NCBI RefSeq assembly: GCF_000315625.1
Contig: NW_005434673.1
Span: forward strand, 1,003,650-1,067,649
Reading direction: 5' to 3'
From: Guillardia theta CCMP2712
Lineage: Eukaryota; Cryptophyceae; Pyrenomonadales; Geminigeraceae
DNA: 64,000 nt
Shown here: positions 29,899 through 40,950 of the stretch, piece after piece
Layout: each line of letters opens with the position of its first letter
How positions within the stretch are numbered: position 1 is the first letter of the stretch
The notes under the pieces: model-generated
The model's database searches: none
Told to the model about the DNA's origin: nothing
The model's input: the letters and a program-made list of their open reading frames with translations, nothing else
Translations under genes and position numbers: made by a program

Positions 29899-30556
29899 CC
29901 CTGCTCCTGCTCCTGCTGCTGCTCCTGCTGTTCGTTTACCACAGCCCTCCTGCTCCTCCTGCCCCTTGGTCCCTCCTCCTCTCCTTGACAATCAAAGTAG
30001 AGCGGCGATGGTTGTCCGCCAGGCACGTGGGCGAATAGGATGATCTGCGGGCTGTGCAGGTGAGGAAAAGGAGAGTGGAGGAGGAGGAGGAGGAGGAGGA
30101 GGGGAGGAGAAGGACAGGAGGAGGAGGAGGAGGGGGAGGAGGAGGGGAGGAGAAGGACAGGAGGAGGAGGAGGAGGAGTGAAGGAGGTGGAAGAAGGGAG
30201 AAGAGAGAGGAGGGGAGAAGAAAGAGGAGGGGAGACATGGGGCAACAGGAATTGAAGCAAGTAGAAATGCAGGAAGAACCAGAGTGAGGGGGAGGGCGAG
30301 GAGAGGGAGGGCAAGAATGAGGAGGAGGAGGAGAGTTCAGTATCTCACTTCGAGCAGCATGGAGCAGGGCTACAGCAGCAAGGGGTGCAAGTTCTGCTCT
30401 GCGAGCTTCAGCAAGCCGTCGAAGAGTCACTGGGAAGGAGGGCAAGGGTGCAGAGAAAAGACGAAGATGTCGAACAAAGACAAGAAGAAATTCTCCGGCA
30501 GCAAGTACAAGACCCACTCCCGAAAGTCGGAGAGAGTCGGGCAGAAGAAGAGCTGA
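26575..30556 (+). CDS. RWD-SANT-SANT-CHY zinc-finger fusion protein, 15 exons
   Basis: Exons 26575-27159, 27205-27423, 27475-27570, 27749-27796, 27861-27962, 28007-28239, 28287-28326, 28363-28376, 28427-28555, 28761-28845, 29175-29248, 29425-29592, 29746-29806, 30001-30059 and 30334-30556 close in phase to 711 residues. Residues 1-130 form an RWD domain (LKLSFTLPASYPAVPCQV). Residues 160-290 are two SANT repeats like those of DNAJC2/zuotin (PWTPEEQKLLEAAMKEFP, VPGRTKKDCIERFKEL; REWTKQEQQALESAL, VQTRSMQECFYRYR). An acidic stretch follows. The C-terminal half is a CHY zinc-finger block: CACKRC, DEDCTRCRMMQSFGFRPDVL, GYIDAEGVVIVDLLP, CFNCHQKM, CEHYRRSTRWLRFPCCGKAY, CDICHEK, WANRMICGLC and FWEGG-like SHWEGGQGCREK. 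The role is probably in chromatin or ribosome-linked complexes, but this is not known. Exon 8 is a 14-nt microexon. A TGA at 28298 would end a shorter RWD-SANT form if intron 6 is kept. Confidence 0.8.
28630..28720. repeat. (CGT)n, (CAT)n and (CTT)n trinucleotide tracts in intron 9
   Basis: Successive trinucleotide tracts lie between a donor at 28556 and an acceptor at 28760 of the fusion gene. Confidence 0.8.
28855..29048. repeat. (CTC)n array with CCGTCC interruptions in intron 10
   Basis: A nearly pure CTC run to about 28915, then six higher-order units of CTC repeats punctuated by CCGTCC. It lies between exon ends 28845 and 29175 of the fusion gene. Long Ser-, Leu- or Pro-only frames here are artefacts. 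Confidence 0.85.
29262..29370. repeat. (CTGCTC)n hexamer array in intron 11
   Basis: About 18 units of GCTCCT/CTGCTC between exon ends 29248 and 29425; the complementary strand is the GGAGCA unit of the big array at 39.8-40.7 kb. Confidence 0.85.
29828..29935. repeat. (CTGCTC)n hexamer array in intron 13
   Basis: Same unit and strand as the intron-11 array, placed between exon ends 29806 and 30001. Confidence 0.85.
30062..30330. repeat. (GGA)n purine tract in intron 14
   Basis: GGA/GGAGAA-rich sequence fills the intron between 30059 and 30334; unlike introns 10, 11 and 13 it is purine-rich on the coding strand. Confidence 0.75.
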
Positions 30557-31204
30557 GGAGAGGGAGGAGAGAGGAGAGGAGAGGAGAGGAGAGGAGAGGA
30601 GAGGAGAGGAGAGGAGAGGAGAGGAGAGGAGAGGAGAGGAGTAGGCGAGGAGGNNNNNNNNNNNNNNNNNNNNNNNNNNNNNNNNNNNNNNNNNNNNNNN
30701 NNNNNNNNNNNNNNNNNNNNNNNNNNNNNNNNNNNNNNNNNNNNNNNNNNNNNGGAAGTGGTGATGGTGGTGGTGGTGGTGGTGGTGATGGTGGTGGTGA
30801 TGGTGGTGGTGATGGTGGTGGAGGAGATGGTGGTGGTGTAGGAGGAGGAGGAGGTGATGGTGGAGTAGTAGTAGTAGTAGGAGGAGGAGGAGGAGGAGGA
30901 GGAGGTGATGGTGGAGTAGTAGTAGTAGGAGGAGGAGGATCAGCTGTAATACCTGCGTCCTTCTCGCTGCTCTTTGCTCGCTCGATCTCAAACTGGAATG
31001 TCGGAGGATTCAATCAGGATGTGCACAAACCAGCGATGGGGTAAGAAAGGAGCAAGGAGCAAGGAGGAAAACATCACAAAGGAAGGAGAAAAATACAAAC
31101 GACAAGAGAAGAAAATTTACAACAAAAGGGCATGACATTGAACCTGAGCATCTAGAAGAACATTCTCCAACTTCGACTTTGAGATTTCTATCATGTCATC
31201 TTTC
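30557..31204. other. Repeat-rich intergenic interval with assembly gap
   Basis: (GGAGA)n from about 30558 to 30645, the 100-N gap, then (GGT)n/(GGA)n to about 30940. The remaining sequence to 31204 is the 3' flank of the minus-strand gene. Confidence 0.6.
30654..30753. other. Assembly gap (100 N)
   Basis: Exactly 100 N, the usual placeholder for a gap of unknown size, inside simple repeats. Confidence 0.98.
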
Positions 31205-32345
31205 TCAGCTGTTGCAGGAAATCATCTCAAGCAAACATGTCAAAAGTTTTGCTTCACCTTCTCCACTCATGAGATCTTTGATCTGAAAGAAAAGAAAGGA
31301 CGTGATCAGATTGCAACAAGAATCCAAGAGGATCGCATGACACAACAATCCGACAGCAAACGCTTTCATCTCACCTCTTCGGGGAGGTTTGTGTTGATGC
31401 TATGTGAGAAAATCTTCATGTCGAACAGGAACGTCGTCAGCTCTCCCTGGGAAAGAACATCACAACCCAGCATAACAAGCAAGGACAACCACCTTGAACA
31501 ACTGATCCGCCCTCTTGTCGTACAGGTCTTGGAGCATCGACGCCTTTCAGACTTGCTCAGCGGGGTGCGAGGAGGAGAGGCAGAGATCTCTGCTATCACC
31601 CAGTGCGTCGGAAACTCCTCCCTGTCAGTCTCGTTGTGCTCGACCTTATGGTGCGCGATCTGTGCATCGTCCTCGATGAACCGAGAGTACCTGCTGATGA
31701 CAGGCAGGAACGTGATCCCAGCTTCGTATCTCCTTGAGATCTCGTAGTCGTCGAAGGAGGAGGAGATTTCGTCGTCCACTGCGATGATGTAGGCGACGTG
31801 AAGGGCTGTGTACAGCTCCAGCCCTAGGGCGGCACAGAGGTCTGGAGGAGGCGAGTGAGGGACGTCAGATTTGTGATTGTAAGACCTCGGTGGAGAAGAT
31901 ATTTCATGTTGATCCTGTAGTCGTCGTCGACATCTTGGGGGATCTGTGGATGAAGATGATTGAGATTGATCCATGTCATGATGATCAAACGAATCATCAC
32001 GTCCCCGTGCAAGTGATGTTTGAGATGATGGTCGATGTGACATAACAGCAGAACAGCAAGTACATGTGATATCACATCTGGCATCGTGAGCAAGATAAAC
32101 TTTGTACCTCAAACTCCATGACGGCTGAGACGGGGAAAATGTGTTCTTTGCACGCAAAGTGAAGGTACTTGATAGACTTTAAGACAGAATCCTGGCAAAT
32201 GAGATAAGATACAGCATGGCAGGAAGGAGAAGGGAGAAGGAGGAGAACAAAACTTTGCAGGAGACGTAAAAACAAGAGTTGAAAGAGAATGCTCTACTTT
32301 GCTCGACCTTGACAACTCAAGTTCCTTTTTCAACAGGAGCTCATC
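31205..32345 (-). CDS. Exon cluster of unknown family, probably 3' half of the coiled-coil gene
   Basis: Several minus-strand exons join in phase. They read ELLLKKELEL (near 32345), DSVLKSIKYLHFACKEHIF, IPQDVDDDYRINMKYLLHR joined to DLCAALGLELYTALHVAYI, FDDYEISRRYEAGITFLPV, THW joined to ASMLQDLYDKRADQLFK, GELTTFLFDMKIFSHS and finally IKDLMSGEGEAKLLTCLLE with TGA at 31205. The product looks like a soluble, folded domain of about 210 residues, rich in Asp, Tyr and Ile. I do not recognise it. The upstream coiled-coil frame on the same strand ends at a donor near 32645, so both are probably one gene, but I could not close the phase across 32345-32645. Confidence 0.6.
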
Positions 32346-32535
32346 TGCAAAACATGATCAATCCTCAAAAAAAAAAAAAAACAACTGGCAAGCCAAACTT
32401 CGTGTAGTTCTCGAAAGCTCTTTCTGTGATGAAAGAGAAGTCAAAACATTACACCATCGAGAGGTTTTTGCTCCTTTACCTCCAACTTCACGACATCGCG
32501 GTCGCTCCCTCCTGTCTTTATCTGATCGCAAGGAA

Positions 32536-33891
32536 TCAAACATCCAAGATTCCATCATCTGCTCGTCTCACATGACGAGCGCGAGAGATAGCCTGACCCC
32601 TGCTATCTCCCTCCACTTCCGGGCTCACTCTGTTCAGCTCGTACTTCTCATTCATCTTCATCCAAAGCCTCTGCTCCTCATCACTTGCAGGGATTGAATT
32701 CTTGCGCTCCCTCGCCTTCTCCTCCCGACCGTTCAAAGAGCCCCCCCCTCTCATCACAGCATGCAGCTCCTCCATCGCGCTGCTCAACTCCTCCAGCGTC
32801 CTCTCCAGCATCCTGACCCGCTGACTGACGGCACCATCCTCCTTCCTCTTGTCGTCAATGATCCGATTTTTTTCTTGCAGCTCGACATCGAAAGCTTGCT
32901 TCAGCGCATACATCTTCGCCTGGTCTGACGTCTGCGAAGCGTTTTCCCTCTCCGCCTCCAACTGCATCATTCGCTTCTCCAGGTTGTTGTTGCTCCCCAG
33001 CAGGGTCTGCACCTCAGCCTCCGCCCTCTCCAGCTCCTTGCGAAGTGTCTCCTCCATGTCGTCGGGAGGGGACCTCGCATGCGTGTTGGTCCTGGAGACA
33101 TCGTAAAAGAAGCATGTCAAGGCTCGCAGAGAAGGTCCAGGCACACTGACGCACCTATGCTTCGTCGAGGAATGAATGGCGTTGATCAGGCTACCCATGT
33201 GCTCGCTCATTCGCTGCTGCTCCTCTCTAAGCTTCTGATTCTCTTGCAGGAGAATCTCCAGCCGGTCCGGCTGGTCATGCTGCGCCTTGTTCGACTTCAT
33301 CCTCGAGATCTCGAGATTTAGCCTGTCCACCTCATATTGAAGTTCGGCATTCTTGTTCCGTAGGAGCCGAACCTGATCCGAGGACGCGTTCGCTGTGGCT
33401 ATGGCTGCATCGCGTTGACTTTGAACAGCTGCGACCTTGGCTTGAATCTTAGCCATCAGCTTCTCATCGTCGATCCTCCATCTTCCAGACCTCTTCTTCT
33501 TCAGCGCCTGATTCTCCTGCTCCAACCTGCGCACCTTCTCCTCGAGAGCTCGCGTTGAGCTCTTCTCCGTGTGGAGCATATTTAACTTGCCCTCGATGTC
33601 CTCCATCTTCGCCTGCTGCAGCTGCATCTTCAAGTCCATCAGAGTCGGCATAGACGGAGGAGGTTCGTAGCTCAGGACCACCCCAGTGTCGCTTCCTATC
33701 TGGACAAGTGAAGCCTCCGACCTCCTCCAGTCCTCCTTCCTGGTCGTCGAACTTCGCAGAGGTTCCATCACTCCCCCTAGCGCAGGAGGTCTGACTGGAA
33801 CCTCTCCTACGGATCCTCCTCCTCCTCCTCCTCCTCCTCTCTCTGCTCCCCATTCCCGCAATCCTCCTCTTCCCCAGTCAAGCGCCTGCAT
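32536..33891 (-). CDS. Coiled-coil protein (N-terminal part of the gene above)
   Basis: A long minus-strand frame begins at 33891 with a Gly-rich leader, then MEPLRSSTTRKEDWRRSE and heptad-rich segments from about 33650 on (EEKVRRLEQENQALKKK, NAELQYEVDRLNLEISRM, LRKELERAEAEVQTLLGS). A 62-nt intron (near 33093-33154) is read through in the raw frame; removing it joins SSTKH to RTNTHARSPP. The last convincing residues are MNEKYELNR at a GTGAGC donor near 32640; what follows in frame is intron. Probably a structural or scaffold protein. Confidence 0.65.
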   Translation of the reverse strand: MQALDWGRGGLREWGAERGGGGGGGGSVGEVPVRPPALGGVMEPLRSSTTRKEDWRRSEASLVQIGSDTGVVLSYEPPPSMPTLMDLKMQLQQAKMEDIEGKLNMLHTEKSSTRALEEKVRRLEQENQALKKKRSGRWRIDDEKLMAKIQAKVAAVQSQRDAAIATANASSDQVRLLRNKNAELQYEVDRLNLEISRMKSNKAQHDQPDRLEILLQENQKLREEQQRMSEHMGSLINAIHSSTKHRCVSVPGPSLRALTCFFYDVSRTNTHARSPPDDMEETLRKELERAEAEVQTLLGSNNNLEKRMMQLEAERENASQTSDQAKMYALKQAFDVELQEKNRIIDDKRKEDGAVSQRVRMLERTLEELSSAMEELHAVMRGGGSLNGREEKARERKNSIPASDEEQRLWMKMNEKYELNRVSPEVEGDSRGQAISRARHVRRADDGILDV

Positions 33892-34535
<644 letters not shown>

Positions 34536-37500
34536 TTACACGTATCCACACTCTTCGCATTCGAATCCTCGTTCTCGTTCAAACCCCGACCTGGAACGCG
34601 GCAACATCAGATCATGAAGTGAACGTATCCTCTTCACCTGAGGACGAGACTGCACGACGTACGGGGACCCTCCCGACCAGCATCCCTCGATGTCCTGCGG
34701 CTTTCCTCCCATCGCCCCCTCCACCTCCTCTGCCAGCTTGCAGATGTTCATCACCAACTTGTCCAGCTCGCTAGTCGTCTGAATGATCGGATCCTTCCTG
34801 TACCCGATGATCTCGCGCTCGTAGTCGACCAGGGGCACGCTGTCGAAGAGCCCGGCGCCAGCGAAGTCATGAAGGTCCTCCGCGTCTGAATCAGAGCGGA
34901 AGACGAGTCCTCTTGCTCGCAGCATGACGCTCTTGCTAGGCATGCTCTCTATCCTCAGGACCTCATGGCTTCCCCTTCTGCACACAACACTGAGGGAGCG
35001 TCCTGGGAAGTTGCCGACGATAGCCTCGCCATGGCCCTTTGCGATCTCGATGTAGATCTCTGAAGGGTCCAGGTTGAGCGGGTTGACCGTGTGGACAACG
35101 AACGCATACTCAGCCTCGACGATCTGCTGGAGCAGGACAGCCATTCTGATCCTCTCGTTGGAGATCCCGGCCTTCTTACAAGAGAGAAAAGCTCGCTCGT
35201 TCCACACTGACGACCAGACCCTTTTGATACAGTCTAGCGACTCTTGCTCGTCGACGACGACCTGCCTGAAGACTCCATCTTGAAGGCTGCGAGCTATGTC
35301 GGCTCTGACCTCGTCGGGCACCTTGAGATCGAGGATGATGTTCTTGATGTCTTGCAGCTTACTTGGGATGTCCTCCGCATCGAGAACCCCCAGCTGCTTC
35401 ACAATCTCCGCGTACTTGCGCTGACTGTCCCTGTTATCCTGATGCTGCAAGACGTACTGGAAGACCCCAAAGGGTATCAAAGCTGATTTCGGTGTCTTGA
35501 TCCAGTCTGGCAGCCTCCTCCTTACGTTGAGCAAGTTCATGGTCTTGCCTCCTGCAACCTTCTTGCCCTCCTCAAGAATCTCTGATTCGAGGTAGACGAA
35601 CTTGGACGGAGGTGTCGAGCGCTCTTCCTCCTCCTCCTCCATCCGTCGAGAGGAACCATGTGATGTATGCGAGTCCACCATGTCATCCATCGCTCCTTCT
35701 GCCATCTCGATCGAGACCCGCTGCTCCAGCACCTGACAGACAACATCCTTCCCATCGAAGTCGAGGAACTGATGGAAGGATGCCAGGTCGAAGCAGGACG
35801 CGAACATCACGTGGGTGTTCCTCGCCCTCACAGCTATGTGTGACAGGACGTCAGGAGAGTCCTGCGTTATAACCGCCACCACTCCCTCGGGTATCTCTTC
35901 CTCTCCGCTTACTCGACTTGACAAGAGGACTGTCGGGCAGTCAAAGCTCTTGAACTGCACGTCCTTGACATCGGCGATCATGACAACTCCTCTAGCCCTC
36001 CTGCTTCCAGGCGAGATGACCTGCCATGACGGCAGCACTCCTGACCTGCGGAAGGCCTGAACAGCCTTCTGATGGATGAGAGAAACGGCGAACCCGACTC
36101 CTCCTCGCACCACTCCCTCAGTGAACATGGCGATGTTCCAGGTCTCGGGGGTCTTGTCCGGGTTTCTTCTCCTTATGCTTCCACCCAGCTGCTCGGCTAT
36201 GGGCTGGAATAGGCGGTGACAGCGGTCGGCCAGCTGGCTCAGCATCCTCTCCAGGCGATCGAGATACGCTGCGGCAAGCAGCGCATGCCGGTGAGATTTG
36301 CTCTTCCACTCCTCCATGTTGATCCCCACCGTCTGGAGGAGACTGCTCCAGTCACGAAGAATCTCGACGAGCTCTGAGGTCAGGGAAAGCAGGGAAGAGT
36401 CAAGGTCCTCGTCCACCGAGCTCGACGCTCGTCGTAGAAACAGGCTCCTCATGTTTGAGGAGAAGAAGAGCGTGTAGCAGAGGGACTCAAGCGAGAGCAG
36501 CAGCCAAAGTGCCAAGTCCTTGACTTGCATACTTGAGAGAACTCCCTCCACCATCATCCTGCTCTGATCCTGTAGAGCGATGTCGAGGTAGAGCAGGTCG
36601 CGCACCTTGGGAACATGCTGCTCATGAAGAATTGATTCCCAGAGCAATCGGCGAGCAGCAACGGAGTTGAAGAAGGAGGTGAAAGTCTCCTGGTAGGCAG
36701 GAGAAGGATGGGTCCTCTCCACCTTCACTGCCTCCACAAGAGCGTTGAGATTCCCGGGGAGGAAACCTCTGCAGAGATCATGCGAGTGCTCGAGATCAGC
36801 TCCTGCGTGAACGGATTTGAGGATTTGGAGGTAGTTGCTGAGCTCGTTGATCAATCCATTCTACGCATTAAGGGAAGATGTTAGTGAAGATCAGGTTCAA
36901 GATTTAGAGGAGGCCAAGAAAGGAGTAATGAGATGAACTTTGAGAAGAAGGGAAGAATTTCTTGGACGTACCTTGATGGAAGGAAAGAAGATCGGATCTT
37001 GTAGAATGGGCCTCTCAAATGTTTGCAATCGCTGCTTGTCAAGCCCAAATTTGCTGAGGTGACTGTAGAATGCTTTGAGATCTCCATTAGATTGCAAGAA
37101 TTTGATGTAAGCCTCGCAGATGTAGATGTCATCAGGAGTGCAGTTGTTGTGCAACTTTTGATGCCATTCCTCCATCCACGTTCCCTTCCTCTTCTTGATC
37201 TCGAACTTCCTCATGATCACCAGGATCTCATCTCGGATCCTCTGTCCGTCGCCTCCTCCTCTTGGGATGGTAGACAGCATCATACGAAGAATATCGCGAT
37301 CAGACGCTGACTGTGAGGACTTCCAGTATTTGGCTACCACCTCCGACAGGATTTGGATTTCATCGGCAAGCTCTCTAGGCTTTGTGTTGTGCCTCCTTTG
37401 CCATGAGAGCTGTCTGGTTTGGGAGAATCTGAGCCAAACAAACAAATGTCGCAGCATCTCCCTGCTTTGCGAAGAGGTGATCATATCCCGTGCTGTCCTG

Positions 37501-39331
37501 AATCGCTCCATCAGGCTCAGGCCCCCTCGGCTTTCAAACTCGAGGATGGGCATGATCATAAGCGAGTCGTTGCCAACATCAGCCTCGAAGTCTGTCATGC
37601 CCTTGTGACCCCTCTCGAACCTCGTCAACGGCACGTGAAAGTCACTCCCTCCAGCTGTCTTGTACCATCTGTTTTCCACTGCATCCTTCAGCACGAAGTT
37701 GATAGCGATCGGTAGCGCTGAGTTCTCGCTTGCATGATTCATGTCAGCAATCACTAGTTTGATCTCGTAGATTGGCACTCCTTTGTCGTCCACTCCGGTA
37801 CTATCAAAGTTCGTCTGGACGGCGTTGTTGAGAACGTTTGATTGAGAAGGAATCATGTAGTCTCGTGGTAATTTCCAATCGCCTGTTCAGATTCATGGGA
37901 GTCAGACCAGAGCGCAAAAGAGAAGTGAGAAGAAAAATAGCAAAATGAGATGTGAAAGGACAACAAGGAAGATGATGGTATTAGAGTAAGCGATGATTGG
38001 TCAAGAGAACAGGAAGTGAGTTGAAAAAGAACAGAGGGGAAGGGAAAAGAACATGCCTGGCCTCTCATATCCGACGCTCCAGTGCATAGCGATTGGCTTG
38101 ATATCTTTCCCTGTCGGAATCACTTTGATACGAACAATCTCTCGCTCATCGTCGGTTTCCTTAAGGGCTATCAGCCTAGCTTGAATCGTCTTACCATCCT
38201 TGTCAAGACATTCGAACATGCTCTCATAGATCCTCGTGTCGGGCTCAGCCATCGCCTGAGACGAATTCTCGTCGCTCATCTTATCCGAATTTGTTGTTGT
38301 CGAATGAGGAGTCTGGGAATGATGCAAACCGTCGACCCACTGATTGACCCGAGATAGAGACTTCGCTGAGATGCTCTCGGAATTCTCACTTTGCGGCTGC
38401 GCATGAGAAGCTGACACCTTTACACTCTGTGCAAGGAAGCATCAAACAATGAAATTCCCGTCGACCTGCTGAAAGTTACCTGGTGTTCCCTCCTGTCATC
38501 TCCATCTAGAGCGATCGGCAGATTCGTTCTTTTCGCCAGCCTCTCCTCGAGCGTTCCATAATCTGCTTCACGATCAGCTGAAAACGGTCTTCCTTCACAT
38601 CCTCCATATCGGAAGGACTGCACCAGTCTTGATCTCCTTAAGATGCTTCAAGTGCTCATGGAATGGAGCAAAAACCGAATTTTCTCCCATTGGAAAAACT
38701 CTGCAAGTTGTAAAGTTTAAACTGGTCTGCAAAAGCACAATTCAAACCTCCCAGACTTGCTGTCGAACACTTTGAAACGAATACCCAAGAAATCATCGAG
38801 CGACCCTCCGCGGGTTCCGTCGACTGCGATATGTAACTCTTCATCCATTGGTGTTCGAACCAACTTATCATTCAGGTCTGTTGAACCTTTTGGGAGTTGA
38901 ATACCAAAATCTTTCGTAACAACCTTGGGATGCTCCAGCGAGCTGATGTCCTTCACCACCACACCCCAGTGCATCTCTAACCCTCTCTCCGGCGCCGAGC
39001 ACACCAGCCGAACTCCCCTCTCGTCTTTCAACACCTGCACATGAGCTGTGAACAAACCGTGGCCATCGATGGCTTGCTCAAAGATGGTGGTAGAGTGCCC
39101 TCCTCGCAAGGTCAGACGATTCCTAGCCGCCCTCTCCTTCTGCATCAGGAAAGCTTTGAACTCCGTAGGAGACAACCCTCGCTTTCCGTTTAGGTCAGAG
39201 CTAGCGGGGGGGATCTGATAATTCGGATTCCCGTCGCGGAAACTGAGCACCTGACAAGGACCTCCAAGCAAGACGATAGTTGTGATCAATTGCAGACAGA
39301 AAGAAACATCTCTGTTGGCGAAGAAAGCCAT
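34536..39331 (-). CDS. GWD1: Alpha-glucan, water dikinase (starch phosphorylating enzyme)
   Basis: Exons 38748-39331, 38624-38700, 38480-38577, 38057-38417, 36972-37882 and 34536-36860 close in phase to 1,451 residues, the usual GWD length. It uses ATP and water to phosphorylate glucosyl units of starch, opening granules to breakdown. N-terminal CBM45-like starch-binding segments are seen (LEMHWGVVVKDI and, later, PIAMHWSVGYERPGDWKLP), then WMEEWHQKLHNNCTPDD, the phosphohistidine domain with DVLSHIAVRARN (His near residue 1020) and a C-terminal nucleotide-binding domain ending GFECEECGYV. The N terminus MAFFANRDVSFCLQLITTIV is a signal peptide with VLS-FRDG, a Phe-led plastid presequence. The intron at 37883-38056 begins GC, not GT. 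Confidence 0.93.
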
Positions 39332-39837
39332 CTGTGATGTTCTTGCGGTGGAAAAGGCGATGCTGCACTGTAGAAAGATCGAATAAGCACAATGTTTGAA
39401 TGTTCAATAGTTCGATACACATAGAGAACGTTTCAACTTACCACTCGATGATAATGAACGATCAAAAGAGACTAGATGCGTTTGTAGGAAAATAAGGATG
39501 TGGAAGCGAATGGAATACAGAGACACTTTCAGTAAACCACATAGGGGCGAAAATCTTACGTCCTTTGTGGATTGAGTGTAAGACTACTACCTCTATCATT
39601 ATCTAGTTACGTGATCTTCTACATCACTATTCGGGAATGGACTTTCACATCTTGTTACTTGTCGTAACTAGAAACTTCAGCATCATGTTGATCTCAGACT
39701 TATAATCAATTACAAGTGTTCAATTCCATGTTACAAGTGTTCAATTCTTGGTGGAACAATGGAAGTAGATTCATGTAAGTACCACTTGAAGAATGTGCGA
39801 GGAAAAACAGTATAAGATTGCCATAGTTGTTTCATTG

Positions 39838-40429
39838 AGGGAGGAGCAGGAGCAGGAGCAGGGGCAGAAGTAGGGGCAGGAGCAGGGGTGAGAGCAGGAC
39901 CAAGACGAGGACCAGGACAGCATGTTGGGGTGAGAGCAGGGGCCGATGCAAAACCAAGACCAGGAGCAGGAGCAGGAGCAGGAGCAGGGGCAGGCAGGAA
40001 CAGGTGCAGAAGTAGGGGCAGCGGCATCGGTAGGTGCAGCGGCAGCGCCAGGGGTGCACCTAGCACGGGAGCGCCAGAAGCAGGAGCAGGAGCAGATGCA
40101 GGTGCAGGTGCAGATGCAGATGCAGATGCAGGAGCAGGAGCAGGAGCAGATGCAGATGCAGGAGCAGGGGCAGGAGCAGGAGCAGGGGCAGGGGCAGGAG
40201 CAGATGCAGGAGCAGGAGCAGGGGCAGGAGCAGCAGCAGCAGCAGCAGCAGGAGCAGCAGCAGCAGCAGGAGCAGGAGCAGGAGCAGGCAGGGGCAGGAG
40301 CAGGAGCAGGAGCAGGAACAGGGGCAGGGGCAGGAGCAGATGCAGGTGCAGGTGCAGGAGCAGGAGCAGATGCAGGTGCAGGTGCAGGAGCAGGATGCTA
40401 GGAGCAGGCAGGGGCAGGGGCAGGGGCAG

Positions 40430-40470
<41 letters not shown>

Positions 40471-40491
40471 CAGGGGCAGGGGCAGGCAGGG

Positions 40492-40525
<34 letters not shown>

Positions 40526-40712
40526 TAGCAAGAGCAGGAGCAGGCAGGAGCAGATGCAGGAGCAGGAGCAGGAGCAGGAGCAGGCAGGGGCAGGAGCAGG
40601 CAGGGGCAGGAGCAGGAGCAGGAGCAGGAGCAGGCAGGAGCAGGAGCAGGAGCAGGAGCAGGGGCAGGGGCAGGCAGGAGCAGGAGCAGGAGCAGGAGCA
40701 GGGGCAGGGGCA
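39838..40712. repeat. 875-bp hexamer minisatellite (GGAGCA/GGGGCA/GATGCA)n
   Basis: Nearly every six bases repeat as G-G-A-G-C-A with GGGGCA, GATGCA and GGTGCA variants and a few AGGC slips. Because stops are absent from the unit, frames over 240 codons run through it on both strands (AGAGAG, QEQEQE, LLLLLL); they are not genes. The same unit fills introns at 16.2, 29.3 and 29.9 kb. Confidence 0.93.
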
Positions 40713-40754
40713 CCTGTTGTCGGAGGAGCCTGATCAAACTTGCAATGCGGCCAA

Positions 40755-40950
40755 ATGCACCCCCACCCCCATCTTGACTCTTCAAAGAACCCCTACTCAA
40801 AAAATCTTACCCCTACCCCTCCCGCCAACGATACATACCCCTACCCTGTGATATACCCGCATATTTACTGGGCTTTCAACCCCTACTTGAACCAAAAAAA
40901 ATTCTACCCCCACCCCGTGAAAATGGTCCATATACCCCCACGCCATTGAC
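40755..40950. repeat. TACCCC-rich dispersed repeat patch
   Basis: Reads CACCCCCACCCCC, then about every 20-30 bp AACCCCTACTC, TACCCCTACCCCTCCC, TACCCCTACCC, CACCCCGTG and TACCCCCACG. The same style occurs at 14170-14300 and 33905-33990, and as its complement at 49230-49900, 57380-58640 and 63660-63890. Confidence 0.65.

Noticed and set aside
39731-40800. Long open frames on both strands (about 250-280 codons of Ala/Gly, Gln/Glu or Leu/Pro repeats)
   Set aside because: They are translations of a stop-free GGAGCA hexamer array; they mirror one another on both strands and have no non-repetitive core.
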